NCBI RefSeq assembly: GCF_001514125.1
Contig: NZ_KQ948551.1
Location: 209,291-273,290, forward strand
Reading direction: 5' to 3'
Origin: Streptomyces longwoodensis
Lineage (GTDB): Bacteria; Actinomycetota; Actinomycetes; Streptomycetales; Streptomycetaceae
DNA: 64,000 nt
Shown: piece after piece, positions 43,562-56,782 of the stretch
How positions within the stretch are numbered: position 1 is the first letter of the stretch
Layout of the letters: every line of letters begins with the position of its first letter
Program-made: the position numbers and the translations under genes
Notes under the pieces: model-generated
What the model saw: the letters and a program-made list of their open reading frames with translations, nothing else
The model's database searches: none
What the model was told of the DNA's origin: nothing

Positions 43562-45247
43562 ATGAGCCAGCAGCACTCCGCCGCACCGGCCCCGCACACC
43601 GCCCTCGCCACCGTCGCCCCGCGCGGCGACTGGTGGCGGGACGCGGTGATCTACCAGGTCTACCCACGCAGCTTCGCCGACAGCAACGGCGACGGCATGG
43701 GCGACCTGGAAGGCGTACGCTCCCGCCTGCCGTACCTGCGCGACCTCGGCGTGGACGCGGTGTGGCTCAGCCCCTTCTACGCCTCCCCGCAGGCCGACGC
43801 CGGCTACGACGTGGCCGACTACCGCGCCGTCGACCCGATGTTCGGCAGCCTCCTCGACGCCGACGCCCTGATCCGCGACGCCCACGGGCTGGGCCTGCGG
43901 ATCATCGTCGACCTGGTCCCCAACCACTCCTCCGACCAGCACGAGTGGTTCAAGCGCGCCGTCGCCGAGGGCCCCGGCTCCCCGCTGCGCGAGCGCTACC
44001 ACTTCCGCCCCGGCAAGGGCGCGCACGGCGAACTGCCGCCCAACGACTGGGAGTCCATCTTCGGCGGCCCGGCCTGGACCCGGGTGACCGAGCCCGACGG
44101 CACCCCCGGCGAGTGGTACCTGCACCTGTTCGCCCCCGAGCAGCCCGACTTCAACTGGGACCACCCGGCGGTCGGCGACGAGTTCCGCTCGATCCTGCGC
44201 TTCTGGCTGGACATGGGCGTCGACGGCTTCCGCATCGACGTCGCCCACGGCCTGGTCAAGGCGCCGGGGCTGCCCGACCTGGGCGCCCACGACCAACTCA
44301 AGCTGCTGGGCAACGATGTCATGCCGTTCTTCGACCAGGAGGGCGTGCACGAGATCTACCGGCAGTGGCGCACGGTGCTCGACGAGTACGCCGGGGAGCG
44401 CATCTTCGTGGCCGAGGCGTGGACCCCGACCATCGAGCGCACCGCGCACTACGTCCGCCCCGACGAGCTGCACCAGGCGTTCAACTTCCAGTACCTGTCG
44501 ACCGCGTGGGACGCGGCGGAGCTGCGCGAGGTCATCGACCGCACGCTGGAGGCGATGCGCCCGGTCGGCGCCCCCGCCACCTGGGTGCTGTCCAACCACG
44601 ACGTCACCCGGCACGCCACCCGCTTCGCCAACCCGCCGGGCCTGGGTACCCAGATCCGGCTGGCCGGCGACCGCGAGCTCGGTCTGCGCCGGGCCCGGGC
44701 GGCCAGCCTGCTGATGCTGGCGCTGCCCGGCTCCGCCTACGTCTACCAGGGCGAGGAGCTGGGCCTGCCGGACGTCGTCGACCTGCCCGACGAGGTGCGC
44801 CAGGACCCGGCGTACTTCCGCGGCGCGGGCCAGGACGGCTTCCGCGACGGCTGCCGGGTGCCGATCCCGTGGACCCGCGAGGGCTCCTCGTACGGCTTCG
44901 GCGGCGGCGGCAGCTGGCTGCCCCAGCCGGCCGGGTGGGCCGAGCTGAGCGTCGAGGCGCAGACCGGCCGGGCCGGGTCGACGCTGGAGCTGTACCGCGC
45001 CGCGCTGCGGGTGCGCCGCGAGCAGCCCGACCTCGGCGCCGGCGACGGTGTGGAGTGGCTGAAGGCGCCCGCGGGCGTCCTGGCCTTCCGGCGCGGGGAG
45101 TTCGTGTGCGTCGCCAACACCACCGGGGAGTCCGTGACGACGCCCGCGTACGGGCAGCTGCTGCTGGCCAGCGGTGACGTCGCCGAGACCGGCGGCGAGG
45201 CCGAGGTCCCGGCGGACACCACGGTGTGGTGGAGCACCGCCCGGTAA
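43562..45247 (+). CDS. aglA: Cytoplasmic alpha-glucosidase, GH13
   Basis: A 561-residue glycoside hydrolase family 13 enzyme without signal peptide, acting on imported maltodextrins. The ATG at 43562 follows AAGGACGCC; an upstream ATG at 43529 is less likely. Catalytic residues: nucleophile Asp in GFRIDVAHG near residue 225, acid Glu in IFVAEAWT near 284 and the third Asp in SNHDVTRHATR near 345. QVYPRSFADSNGDGMGDLEGV and VDLVPNHSSDQHEWF fit the oligo-1,6/alpha-glucosidase group. Found downstream of malEFG, it matches Streptomyces AglA. MalR-type sites overlap its end. Confidence 0.93.
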   Translation: MSQQHSAAPAPHTALATVAPRGDWWRDAVIYQVYPRSFADSNGDGMGDLEGVRSRLPYLRDLGVDAVWLSPFYASPQADAGYDVADYRAVDPMFGSLLDADALIRDAHGLGLRIIVDLVPNHSSDQHEWFKRAVAEGPGSPLRERYHFRPGKGAHGELPPNDWESIFGGPAWTRVTEPDGTPGEWYLHLFAPEQPDFNWDHPAVGDEFRSILRFWLDMGVDGFRIDVAHGLVKAPGLPDLGAHDQLKLLGNDVMPFFDQEGVHEIYRQWRTVLDEYAGERIFVAEAWTPTIERTAHYVRPDELHQAFNFQYLSTAWDAAELREVIDRTLEAMRPVGAPATWVLSNHDVTRHATRFANPPGLGTQIRLAGDRELGLRRARAASLLMLALPGSAYVYQGEELGLPDVVDLPDEVRQDPAYFRGAGQDGFRDGCRVPIPWTREGSSYGFGGGGSWLPQPAGWAELSVEAQTGRAGSTLELYRAALRVRREQPDLGAGDGVEWLKAPAGVLAFRRGEFVCVANTTGESVTTPAYGQLLLASGDVAETGGEAEVPADTTVWWSTAR

Positions 45248-45250
45248 TTT

Positions 45251-45267
45251 CTTGCATCAACTTGCTC
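45251..45267. promoter_or_regulatory. MalR-type heptamer pair after aglA
   Basis: CTTGCAT (45251) and CTTGCTC (45261) are direct repeats with 10-bp period in the gap before the amylase gene, upstream of the terminator hairpin. Confidence 0.55.
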
Positions 45268-45268
45268 C

Positions 45269-45296
45269 GGCCCGCTGCCCATTTGGGCGGCGGGCC
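45269..45296 (+). terminator. Terminator after aglA
   Basis: GGCCCGCTGCCC (45269-45280) and GGGCGGCGGGCC (45285-45296) pair over 12 bp with one G-T pair and a 4-nt loop ATTT, followed by TTTA. It separates the mal operon from the amylase transcription unit. Confidence 0.85.
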
Positions 45297-45312
45297 TTTA
45301 ACATCTGCGTCA

Positions 45313-45341
45313 CTGCAAGGTTTCAGCAAGATTGCAGCAAG
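45313..45341. promoter_or_regulatory. Three MalR-type heptamers before the alpha-amylase gene
   Basis: CTGCAAG (45313), CAGCAAG (45324) and CAGCAAG (45335) have an exact 11-bp period and end 26 bp before the amylase ATG. They are the reverse complement of the CTTGCAG/CTTGCTG elements near malE. They fit the direct-repeat operators described for Streptomyces amylase promoters. Confidence 0.75.
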
Positions 45342-45367
45342 AACCTTCAACGGTGAAGGAACCCCAC

Positions 45368-46747
45368 ATGGCACGCAGAACGACCCTCTCGGCGGCTCTC
45401 CTCCTCGCAGCCGCCGCTACGGTTGGCATGAACCCGACTAGTGCACAGGCCTCCCCGCCCGGCACCAAGGACGTCACCGCGGTCCTCTTCGAGTGGAAGT
45501 ACGACTCGGTGGCCAAGGAGTGCACCAGCACCCTCGGCCCGGCCGGCTACGGCTACGTGCAGGTCTCCCCGCCCGCCGAGCACATACAGGGCTCGCAGTG
45601 GTGGACCTCGTACCAGCCGGTCTCCTACAAGATCGCCGGACGGCTCGGCGACCGGACCGCCTTCAAGAACATGGTCTCCACCTGCCACGCGGCCGGTGTG
45701 AAGGTCGTCGCCGACACCGTCATCAACCACATGGCGGCCGGCAACGGCACCGGCACCGGCGGCTCCTCGTACACGAAGTACAACTACCCCGGGCTGTACT
45801 CCTCGTACGACTTCGACGACTGCACCAGTCAGGTCGGCAACTACGCCGACCGCTGGAACGTCCAGCACTGCGAGCTGGTCGGCCTCGCCGACCTCGACAC
45901 CGGCGAGTCCTACGTCCGCGGCGCGATCGCCGGGTACATGAACGACCTGCTCACCCTCGGCGTGGACGGCTTCCGCATCGACGCCGCCAAGCACATCGAC
46001 ACCGCCGACCTCGCCACCATCAAGTCCCGGCTCACCAACCCGTCGGTGTACTGGAAGCAGGAGGTCATCTACGGCGCCGGGGAGGCCGTCCAGCCCACCG
46101 AGTACACCGGCAACGGCGACGTCCAGGAGTTCCGCTACGCCTACGACCTCAAGCGGGTCTTCACCAACGAGAACCTCGCCTACCTGAAGAACTACGGCGA
46201 GGCCTGGGGCTACCTGAACAGCTCCGCCGCGGGCGTCTTCGTCGACAACCACGACACCGAGCGCAACGGCTCCACCCTCAACTACAAGGACGGCGCCACC
46301 TACACCCTGGCCAACGTCTTCATGCTCGCCTGGCCCTACGGCGCGCCCGACGTCAACTCCGGCTACGAGTGGTCGGACGCGGACGCCGGACCGCCCAATG
46401 GCGGCACGGTGAACGCCTGTTGGCAGGACGGCTGGAAGTGCCAGCACAAGTGGCCGGAGATCATGCGCATGGTCGCCTTCCGCAACGCCACCCGCGGCCA
46501 GGCGGTCACCAACTGGTGGGACAACGGCGGCGACGCGATCGCCTTCGGCCGCGGCAGCAAGGGCTACGTGGCCATCAACCACGAGTCCGGCAGCCTCAGC
46601 CGCACCTACCAGACCTCGCTGCCCGCAGGGACGTACTGCAACGTGCAGAACAACACGACGGTGACGGTGAACTCCTCGGGCCAGTTCACGGCCACCCTGG
46701 GCGCCCACACGGCGCTGGCGGTCTACGCGGGCAAGTCGACCTGCTGA
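45368..46747 (+). CDS. Secreted alpha-amylase, GH13 (animal-type subfamily)
   Basis: An exported endo-acting alpha-amylase of 459 residues, starting at ATG 45368. The signal peptide ends near SAQAS (about residue 27). The sequence follows animal-type amylases: nucleophile Asp in GFRIDAAKH near residue 200, acid Glu in [12 protein letters not shown] near 236, third Asp in [11 protein letters not shown] near 298. The chloride ligand Arg equivalent of SSYRW is SGYEW, so chloride dependence is probably lost. There is no C-terminal CBM20 starch-binding domain. Heptamers upstream indicate MalR control. It supplies maltodextrins to MalEFG. Confidence 0.95.
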   Translation: MARRTTLSAALLLAAAATVGMNPTSAQASPPGTKDVTAVLFEWKYDSVAKECTSTLGPAGYGYVQVSPPAEHIQGSQWWTSYQPVSYKIAGRLGDRTAFKNMVSTCHAAGVKVVADTVINHMAAGNGTGTGGSSYTKYNYPGLYSSYDFDDCTSQVGNYADRWNVQHCELVGLADLDTGESYVRGAIAGYMNDLLTLGVDGFRIDAAKHIDTADLATIKSRLTNPSVYWKQEVIYGAGEAVQPTEYTGNGDVQEFRYAYDLKRVFTNENLAYLKNYGEAWGYLNSSAAGVFVDNHDTERNGSTLNYKDGATYTLANVFMLAWPYGAPDVNSGYEWSDADAGPPNGGTVNACWQDGWKCQHKWPEIMRMVAFRNATRGQAVTNWWDNGGDAIAFGRGSKGYVAINHESGSLSRTYQTSLPAGTYCNVQNNTTVTVNSSGQFTATLGAHTALAVYAGKSTC

Positions 46748-46786
46748 GCCGCTCCCGCACGCCGGAGCCGCCCTCCGGGTGACCGG

Positions 46787-46817
46787 ACGAACCGCCCGTC
46801 GCGCACGGGCGGTTCGT
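46787..46817 (+). terminator. Terminator after the alpha-amylase gene
   Basis: ACGAACCGCCCGT (46787-46799) and ACGGGCGGTTCGT (46805-46817) are perfect 13-bp arms with the 5-nt loop CGCGC. No T-tract, but the stem is very stable. Confidence 0.85.
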
Positions 46818-46855
46818 GCCGACCAGCGGGGGAGGAGCACCCCCTCATGAAAAGA

Positions 46856-46883
46856 CTTGCTATTGGTTGCAGGACTCTTGCTG
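46856..46883. promoter_or_regulatory. Three MalR-type heptamers before the amylopullulanase gene
   Basis: CTTGCTA (46856), GTTGCAG (46866) and CTTGCTG (46877) are direct repeats 10 and 11 bp apart. A possible promoter is TTGCTG (46878-46883), 18 bp, TACGGT (46902-46907), so the last heptamer overlaps the -35. This supports MalR repression. Confidence 0.7.
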
Positions 46884-47019
46884 TAAAGCTTTCGGCGGGG
46901 GTACGGTCACGCGGGCGCCCGGCGACGACGCCGACGAGGACCGGACGAGGACCAGGCAGACACCGCCGCGGCGCAGGGGTCGGACCCACTTGAGCCGTTT
47001 CTGCTAGGAGTTCACGCCT

Positions 47020-52413
<5,394 letters not shown>

Positions 52414-52468
52414 CCGCGGCTAGGGTGACGCCGTCGCCGTCGCCGTTCTCGTAGAACAGGAAGTGCTC

Positions 52469-52828
52469 ATGCCGCAGATCACCGTCGACTACTCGGACCG
52501 GCTCGTGGACGTCTTCGACCGGCCCGGGTTCGCCAAGGCGCTGCACGACGCCACCGTGGAGATCGCGGCGGCCAGGCCGCAGGCGTGCAAGACGCGGTTC
52601 CGCCGCACCGAGGACGTGACCGTCGGACCCGACACCGGGGGACACGCCCACGTGCACGTCGGCCTCGCCCTGCTCCCGGGGCGCAGCGACGACACCAAGG
52701 CGCGGCTGACCGAGCGGACGCTGGAGCTGCTGCGCGAGCACATCGGGACGGTCGGGGGCCTCACCCTGCACGCCTCGGCCGAGGTGCGCGAACTCGACGC
52801 GTCCTACCGCAAGTTCGAGACCGCCTGA
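52469..52828 (+). CDS. 5-carboxymethyl-2-hydroxymuconate isomerase-like tautomerase
   Basis: A 119-residue member of the CHMI branch of the tautomerase superfamily. Pro2 must be N-terminal after Met removal to act as catalytic base, which selects ATG 52469 (MPQITVDYSDRL) over a GTG two codons earlier. Other family residues are Arg-rich RFRRTEDVTVG and AHVHVGLALLPGRSDDTKARL. The known enzyme works in homoprotocatechuate degradation, but no other gene of that pathway is near, so the substrate may differ. It ends 18 bp from a convergent TetR gene. Confidence 0.88.
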   Translation: MPQITVDYSDRLVDVFDRPGFAKALHDATVEIAAARPQACKTRFRRTEDVTVGPDTGGHAHVHVGLALLPGRSDDTKARLTERTLELLREHIGTVGGLTLHASAEVRELDASYRKFETA

Positions 52829-52832
52829 GGGA

Positions 52833-52854
52833 GCCGCCCGATCGATCAGGCGGC
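52833..52854. terminator. Possible hairpin between convergent genes
   Basis: GCCGCCCGAT (52833-52842) and ATCAGGCGGC (52845-52854) pair except for one C-A mismatch, leaving a 2-nt loop, so the top must open. It spans the gap between the isomerase gene and the TetR stop. Confidence 0.35.
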
Positions 52855-53535
52855 GAGGGAGACGAGCCGGGTGACCAGGTCCGCGAAGGGCCCGTCACCC
52901 GGCTCGTCCTTCAGCAGCGGCTTCAACAGGGCCGCCGTGGGCCCGTCGTGGGCCGCGCCCACCGCGACCAGCGCGGCGAAGTCCTGCACGAGCTGCACCT
53001 CCAGCTCCTCGCGCGGCACGCGCCGGCCGTCCAGCCACAGCAGCGCCGTGGACTCCGCGAGGGAGATCCACGAGCGGACCACCAGTTCCAGGCGCGCGGG
53101 CGGCTCCTCGATCCGCAGGTGCGAAAGGATCTGGACATACGCGGCCTGCCGCACGGAGTCGACGAGCGCGTTCGTCGTGGACGAGCCGACCGCCGGGCCG
53201 CCGCGCATCAGCGCCGAGAAACCGGGTCCGTGGTCGTCGACGAAGTCGAAGTAGCGGCGCATCACCCGCAGCAGCCGCGCCCCCAGCGGACCCTCGTGCG
53301 GCTCCCGGAAACGGTCCGCGAGATCCTCCGCCGCGCGCTTCAACGCGGCTTCGTACAGGCTGAGTTTGCCGGGGAAGTAGTGGTAAACGAGCGGGCGGGA
53401 GATGCCGGCCGCGGACGCTATCTCGTCGATGGAGACCTCGTCCGGGGAACGGCGGGCGAACAGTTCGAGGGCGACGCCGATCAACTGCTGCCGCCGCTCC
53501 TCCACTGTCAATCTGCGGCGAACCCCGGTAGTCAT
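52846..53535 (-). CDS. TetR/AcrR-family regulator
   Basis: A repressor of 229 residues. The helix-turn-helix is VSIDEIASAAGISRPLVYHYFPGKLSLYEAAL (about residues 34-65). The C-terminal domain has YFDFVDDHGPGFSALMRGG, the pattern of a group of Streptomyces TetR proteins. The CCGATCGG palindrome at 53548-53555, 12 bp before the start codon, could be its own operator. No target gene is evident; the neighbours are an isomerase gene (convergent) and a sigma-like membrane protein gene upstream in the same direction. Confidence 0.9.
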   Translation of the reverse strand: MTTGVRRRLTVEERRQQLIGVALELFARRSPDEVSIDEIASAAGISRPLVYHYFPGKLSLYEAALKRAAEDLADRFREPHEGPLGARLLRVMRRYFDFVDDHGPGFSALMRGGPAVGSSTTNALVDSVRQAAYVQILSHLRIEEPPARLELVVRSWISLAESTALLWLDGRRVPREELEVQLVQDFAALVAVGAAHDGPTAALLKPLLKDEPGDGPFADLVTRLVSLAA

Positions 53536-53629
53536 ACGAACACCTTACCGATCGGATCCGGCCGCGAACGGGCCGGAAGGACCAGGAGCGTTCAGAAGGG
53601 TTCAGGGACCACGGGGGGCTCGCCCGCGC

Positions 53630-55552
53630 TCACCGCAGCCCGTGGACCGTCCTGCCGTCGGCCAGCCGACCCGCCAGCTCCGCCTGGCTGCCCTGCGAGG
53701 CCCGGAGCGTCAGCAGGTTGCCCTCGCCGGAGCCGGTCACCCCGCCCGTGGCGCGGATCGACTCGGTGCCCTTGGCGCCCGCCGCGAGCAGGTACCAGGT
53801 GCCGCCCTGCGACTTCCACAGCACCCCGGCCAGCACGTGCGGGTCGCGCTGCCCGCAGGCCGGCACGTCCCCGGCCGTCGCCACCGCCGCCCCGAACAGC
53901 CCGCCCGGCGTGCGGAACTGGGCCAGCACCCGGCTGCCGTCACCGCGCCAGGTGTCCGCCCGGGTGCACACCCAGGTCGCCGTGCCGCTCCCGTCGGGCA
54001 GCGGCTGGCGCGCGTACTGCCAGGCGTTCACCGTGCGCACGCCCTGTCCGCGCACCTCGCCCAGCGAGCAGGCGAACGGCGCCCAGGTGCGCAGCCCCAG
54101 CGCGCCCGTCGGGTCGTGCTCGGCGGTCGGCCGCCCGGACGTGAGCAGCGCCGGCACCAGCTCGCCGAGGTCGCTCAGCAGGTGCGCCCCGGAGGCGTCG
54201 GTCACCTCCAGGACGTTCCACGTCGTGCACGCCCCGCTGCGGGTCGCCGGGCTCGCCAGCGGGGAGGTGATCCCGTCGGTGAGCGTCAGGGCCATCTCCC
54301 CGGCGCCCGGCTTGGACAGGTCCCGCTCGGTCGCCTTCGTCACCCACGGGGCGGTCAGGTAGCGGACGTTGCCGTCGGACCGGCCCAGCACCACCGCGCT
54401 CGCCCCGGCACCGCTCGCGCCGTCGACCCGGGCGAAGTCCAGCGCGGCCCCGGCCGTGCCGTCCTTCGGCTCGGCGTACCGGGCGATGCGCAGACCGTCG
54501 TACAGGATCACCACACGGGCGCTGTCGACGGCGCCCGCGTACAGCAGCTGGGGCGGTCCGGCCGGGCCGCCCGACGGGGTGCCCGGGGTCGCCGAGACCC
54601 GCACCGACCCGCCGGGCCGCGCCCACACCGCGAGCGCCCGCCGCAACAGGGCCTTGTCGCGCGTCAGTTCGCCGCGCGCGGGCCACACCGAGAAGTCGGT
54701 GCGCGGGGAGGTCCGCCAGTCGGCGGGGGAGACCTTCACCAGCCGGCCCGGGTCGAGCGCGGCCTCGGCCGCGGGGTTGCGCGCGTACGACGGGGCGGCC
54801 GCGCCGTCGGGTCCCCAGCCGTCGCCGGGCAGCGCGAGCAGCGTCCCGCACACGGCCAGCGCGGCCGCCGCGACCAGCGCCGCCCGGGCGTGCTGGCGGC
54901 GGCGCATCAGGTCGGTGGGCCGCGCCTGCAGCGAGCACGGGTCGAACGCGGGCGACTCCAGCAGCGCGTACCGGGCGGGCACCGTGTCCGCCTCGCGCAG
55001 CGCCGCGTCCGGCTCCTCGACGCCGCACTCGGTGAGGATCCGGCGCACCTCGCCGTCGGTCAGCCGCTCCATGCCGCGCAGCACGTACGCCGCGCGGGCC
55101 GGCCCGGACAGCGCGGACAGCTCCTGGTCCAGGGCGAGTTCGTCGGCGCCGCCGGAGCGCGGGAACAGCTTCAGCCCCCGCACCTGCGGCAGCAGCGGCG
55201 GCAGCTGGGCCCGCTTCGGCCAGGCCCGGCGGCGCAGCGGCAGGCCCGCCTCCAGCGCCGTGCGCACCACGCGCTGGCGGACGTAGGCGTACCCGGGGTC
55301 GCCGTCCCGGCCCGTCGACTGCGCCGGGATCACCGGGGCGGCCGCGCGACTGCGGGGCAGGGCCCGCTGCGCGAGGGCGTGCGCGGTCAGGACCCGCCGG
55401 CTGCGGCCGAGTCCCGGGGGCAGCAGCAGATGGGCGAGCCGGACGAGACGCGGGTAGTGCTCGACGAGCGCGGCCTCGGCCTGCTCGACGTCGACGACCC
55501 GGTCCGCGGGGGAGCCGGGGGCGGGGCGCTGGGCGACATCCTGTGACTGCAC
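53630..55552 (-). CDS. Membrane protein with degenerate ECF-sigma-like N-terminus
   Basis: A 640-residue protein with no assigned function. Residues 20-190 look like a degenerate ECF sigma factor: a region-2-like helix LVEHYPRLVRLAHLLLP, AYVRQRVVRTALEAG and a region-4-like LSALSGPARAAYVLRGMERLTDGEVRRIL. The conserved DxxQ core of region 2 is missing. One membrane helix (ALVAAAALAVCGTLLALPG, about residue 235) leads to an about 390-residue external part. That part is rich in beta-like segments and has Cys in GACTTWNV, FACSLGE, WVCTRAD and PACGQRD. It lies 49 bp downstream of a TPR protein gene. It could be a one-protein signalling device, or an ancient sigma fold used for protein binding. Confidence 0.75.
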   Translation of the reverse strand: MQSQDVAQRPAPGSPADRVVDVEQAEAALVEHYPRLVRLAHLLLPPGLGRSRRVLTAHALAQRALPRSRAAAPVIPAQSTGRDGDPGYAYVRQRVVRTALEAGLPLRRRAWPKRAQLPPLLPQVRGLKLFPRSGGADELALDQELSALSGPARAAYVLRGMERLTDGEVRRILTECGVEEPDAALREADTVPARYALLESPAFDPCSLQARPTDLMRRRQHARAALVAAAALAVCGTLLALPGDGWGPDGAAAPSYARNPAAEAALDPGRLVKVSPADWRTSPRTDFSVWPARGELTRDKALLRRALAVWARPGGSVRVSATPGTPSGGPAGPPQLLYAGAVDSARVVILYDGLRIARYAEPKDGTAGAALDFARVDGASGAGASAVVLGRSDGNVRYLTAPWVTKATERDLSKPGAGEMALTLTDGITSPLASPATRSGACTTWNVLEVTDASGAHLLSDLGELVPALLTSGRPTAEHDPTGALGLRTWAPFACSLGEVRGQGVRTVNAWQYARQPLPDGSGTATWVCTRADTWRGDGSRVLAQFRTPGGLFGAAVATAGDVPACGQRDPHVLAGVLWKSQGGTWYLLAAGAKGTESIRATGGVTGSGEGNLLTLRASQGSQAELAGRLADGRTVHGLR

Positions 55553-55601
55553 GTCCGGGAGAACGAGCGACGCCGGGCCCGGTCACCGCCGGACGGACCA
55601 G

Positions 55602-56135
55602 TCACCCGTCCGTGTGCCCCGCTCCGGCCGGGGGCGCGTCCACCAGGGCGCGGGCGTAGCGGGCCATCGACCGCTGGTAGCGCGGGAGATGGGCGGCCAG
55701 CGCCTCGAGCACCAGGGCCAGGCCCTCGCGGTCACGGTCCAGGCTCGACAGGCACAGCGCCAGCGTGGCGCGCACGGCGTCGTCCAACTCGTCCGACCGA
55801 GCGGTCAGTTCCGGCGTCAGGAGAGCGACGCCCTCCTCCGGCCTGCCGATGTTGCGCAGCGAACTGGACAGCTGGATCTTGGCGCGCCGGCCCTTGTAGC
55901 CGCTCACCTCGGACAGGCCGCGCTCCAGGGCCTCCCGGTACAGCGGGACCGCCCGGTCGGAGTGCCCGGTGGAGTCCCAGGCGCACGCCTGCTCGAACGG
56001 CCCGAGCGGGCTGTCCCCGGGCAGCTCGGCGACGAGCCGGTCGATCACCGCCCGGAAGGCGGGGGCGTCCTCCTCCGCGTAGGCGTCGAAGGTGTCCCAG
56101 GCGGCCGTCACCCGCTTCTCCCAGTCATCGTCCAT
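55602..56135 (-). CDS. Tetratricopeptide-repeat protein
   Basis: A cytosolic protein of 177 residues starting at ATG 56135 (MDDDWEKRVTAAWDTFDAYAEED). Helix pairs fit TPR units, e.g. DSTGHSDRAVPLYREALERGLSE, LSSSLRNIGRPEEGVALLTPELT and LSSLDRDREGLALVLEALAAHL. This is the TPR_5-like small protein common in actinobacteria. TPR folds bind partner proteins; none is known. It lies directly upstream of the sigma-like membrane protein gene, a possible partner. Confidence 0.85.
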   Translation of the reverse strand: MDDDWEKRVTAAWDTFDAYAEEDAPAFRAVIDRLVAELPGDSPLGPFEQACAWDSTGHSDRAVPLYREALERGLSEVSGYKGRRAKIQLSSSLRNIGRPEEGVALLTPELTARSDELDDAVRATLALCLSSLDRDREGLALVLEALAAHLPRYQRSMARYARALVDAPPAGAGHTDG

Positions 56136-56232
56136 CTGGGCACCTTCGCACACCCGTCCCGATCGGCGCCGGTATTTTGAGCGCTCCGGACCCGGGAGCC
56201 GTATCGAGGGCGAGGCCCTGAGGGAGGAACAG

Positions 56233-56679
56233 ATGAAGGTGACCCGACCGATGCTCGCGGTGGCCGGCGCCGCCGCGGTACTGACGCTGGCGGGATGCAC
56301 GTCCGGGACCGAGCAGCGGGCGACGGTGCCCGTGACGGCGACCGGCAGCCTGGAGCACCTGGCCGCCGAGGTGAAGTGCACGCCGAACATCCAGATCGAC
56401 GCCGACGAGATCCGCCAGGCCGTCTGCAAGGACGCCGGGGGCGCGAAGGGCGCCCAGGGCGCCAAGGGCGGGGCCGCGGGGAAGTTCATCCTCGCCACGT
56501 TCGCCACGGACCGCGGCCAGCGCGAGTGGATCAACGGGGCCAAGGACTACGGCGGTCACTACCTGGTCGGCCGCAAGTGGGTGGCCGTGGGGGAGACCGG
56601 CACGGTCACGGCGCTGCGCCGGACCCTCGGCGGGGACATCGAGGAGGGCACCGACCACTCCGCGCACTCCGGTCACTGA
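56233..56679 (+). CDS. Lipoprotein (148 aa) with short collagen-like Gly repeats
   Basis: The signal peptide MKVTRPMLAVAGAAAVLTLAGC ends in a lipobox, with Cys near residue 22. The mature part has two Cys (VKCTPNIQI and AVCKDAGG), then a Gly-X-X segment GGAKGAQGAKGGAAG, followed by KFILATFATDRGQREWINGAKDYGGHYLVGRKWVAVG. The last segment is a recurring C-terminal pattern in Streptomyces lipoproteins. A His-rich end (DHSAHSGH) could bind metal. GGGAGGAAC precedes the ATG. Function unknown. Confidence 0.8.
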   Translation: MKVTRPMLAVAGAAAVLTLAGCTSGTEQRATVPVTATGSLEHLAAEVKCTPNIQIDADEIRQAVCKDAGGAKGAQGAKGGAAGKFILATFATDRGQREWINGAKDYGGHYLVGRKWVAVGETGTVTALRRTLGGDIEEGTDHSAHSGH

Positions 56680-56707
56680 GGTTCCCCGGCACGCGGCGGT
56701 ACGGACC

Positions 56708-56748
56708 GAAGAAGCCGGCGGCGAGATGTTCTCGCCGCCGGCTTCTTC
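56708..56748. terminator. Strong bidirectional terminator
   Basis: GAAGAAGCCGGCGGCGAG (56708-56725) and CTCGCCGCCGGCTTCTTC (56731-56748) are perfect 18-bp arms with the 5-nt loop ATGTT. It lies between the lipoprotein gene and the convergent DUF1996 gene; each strand ends in a CTTCTTC run. Confidence 0.93.
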
Positions 56749-56782
56749 CGCGCGGGCCTCCCGAGCGGGCCCGCTCAGTGGA

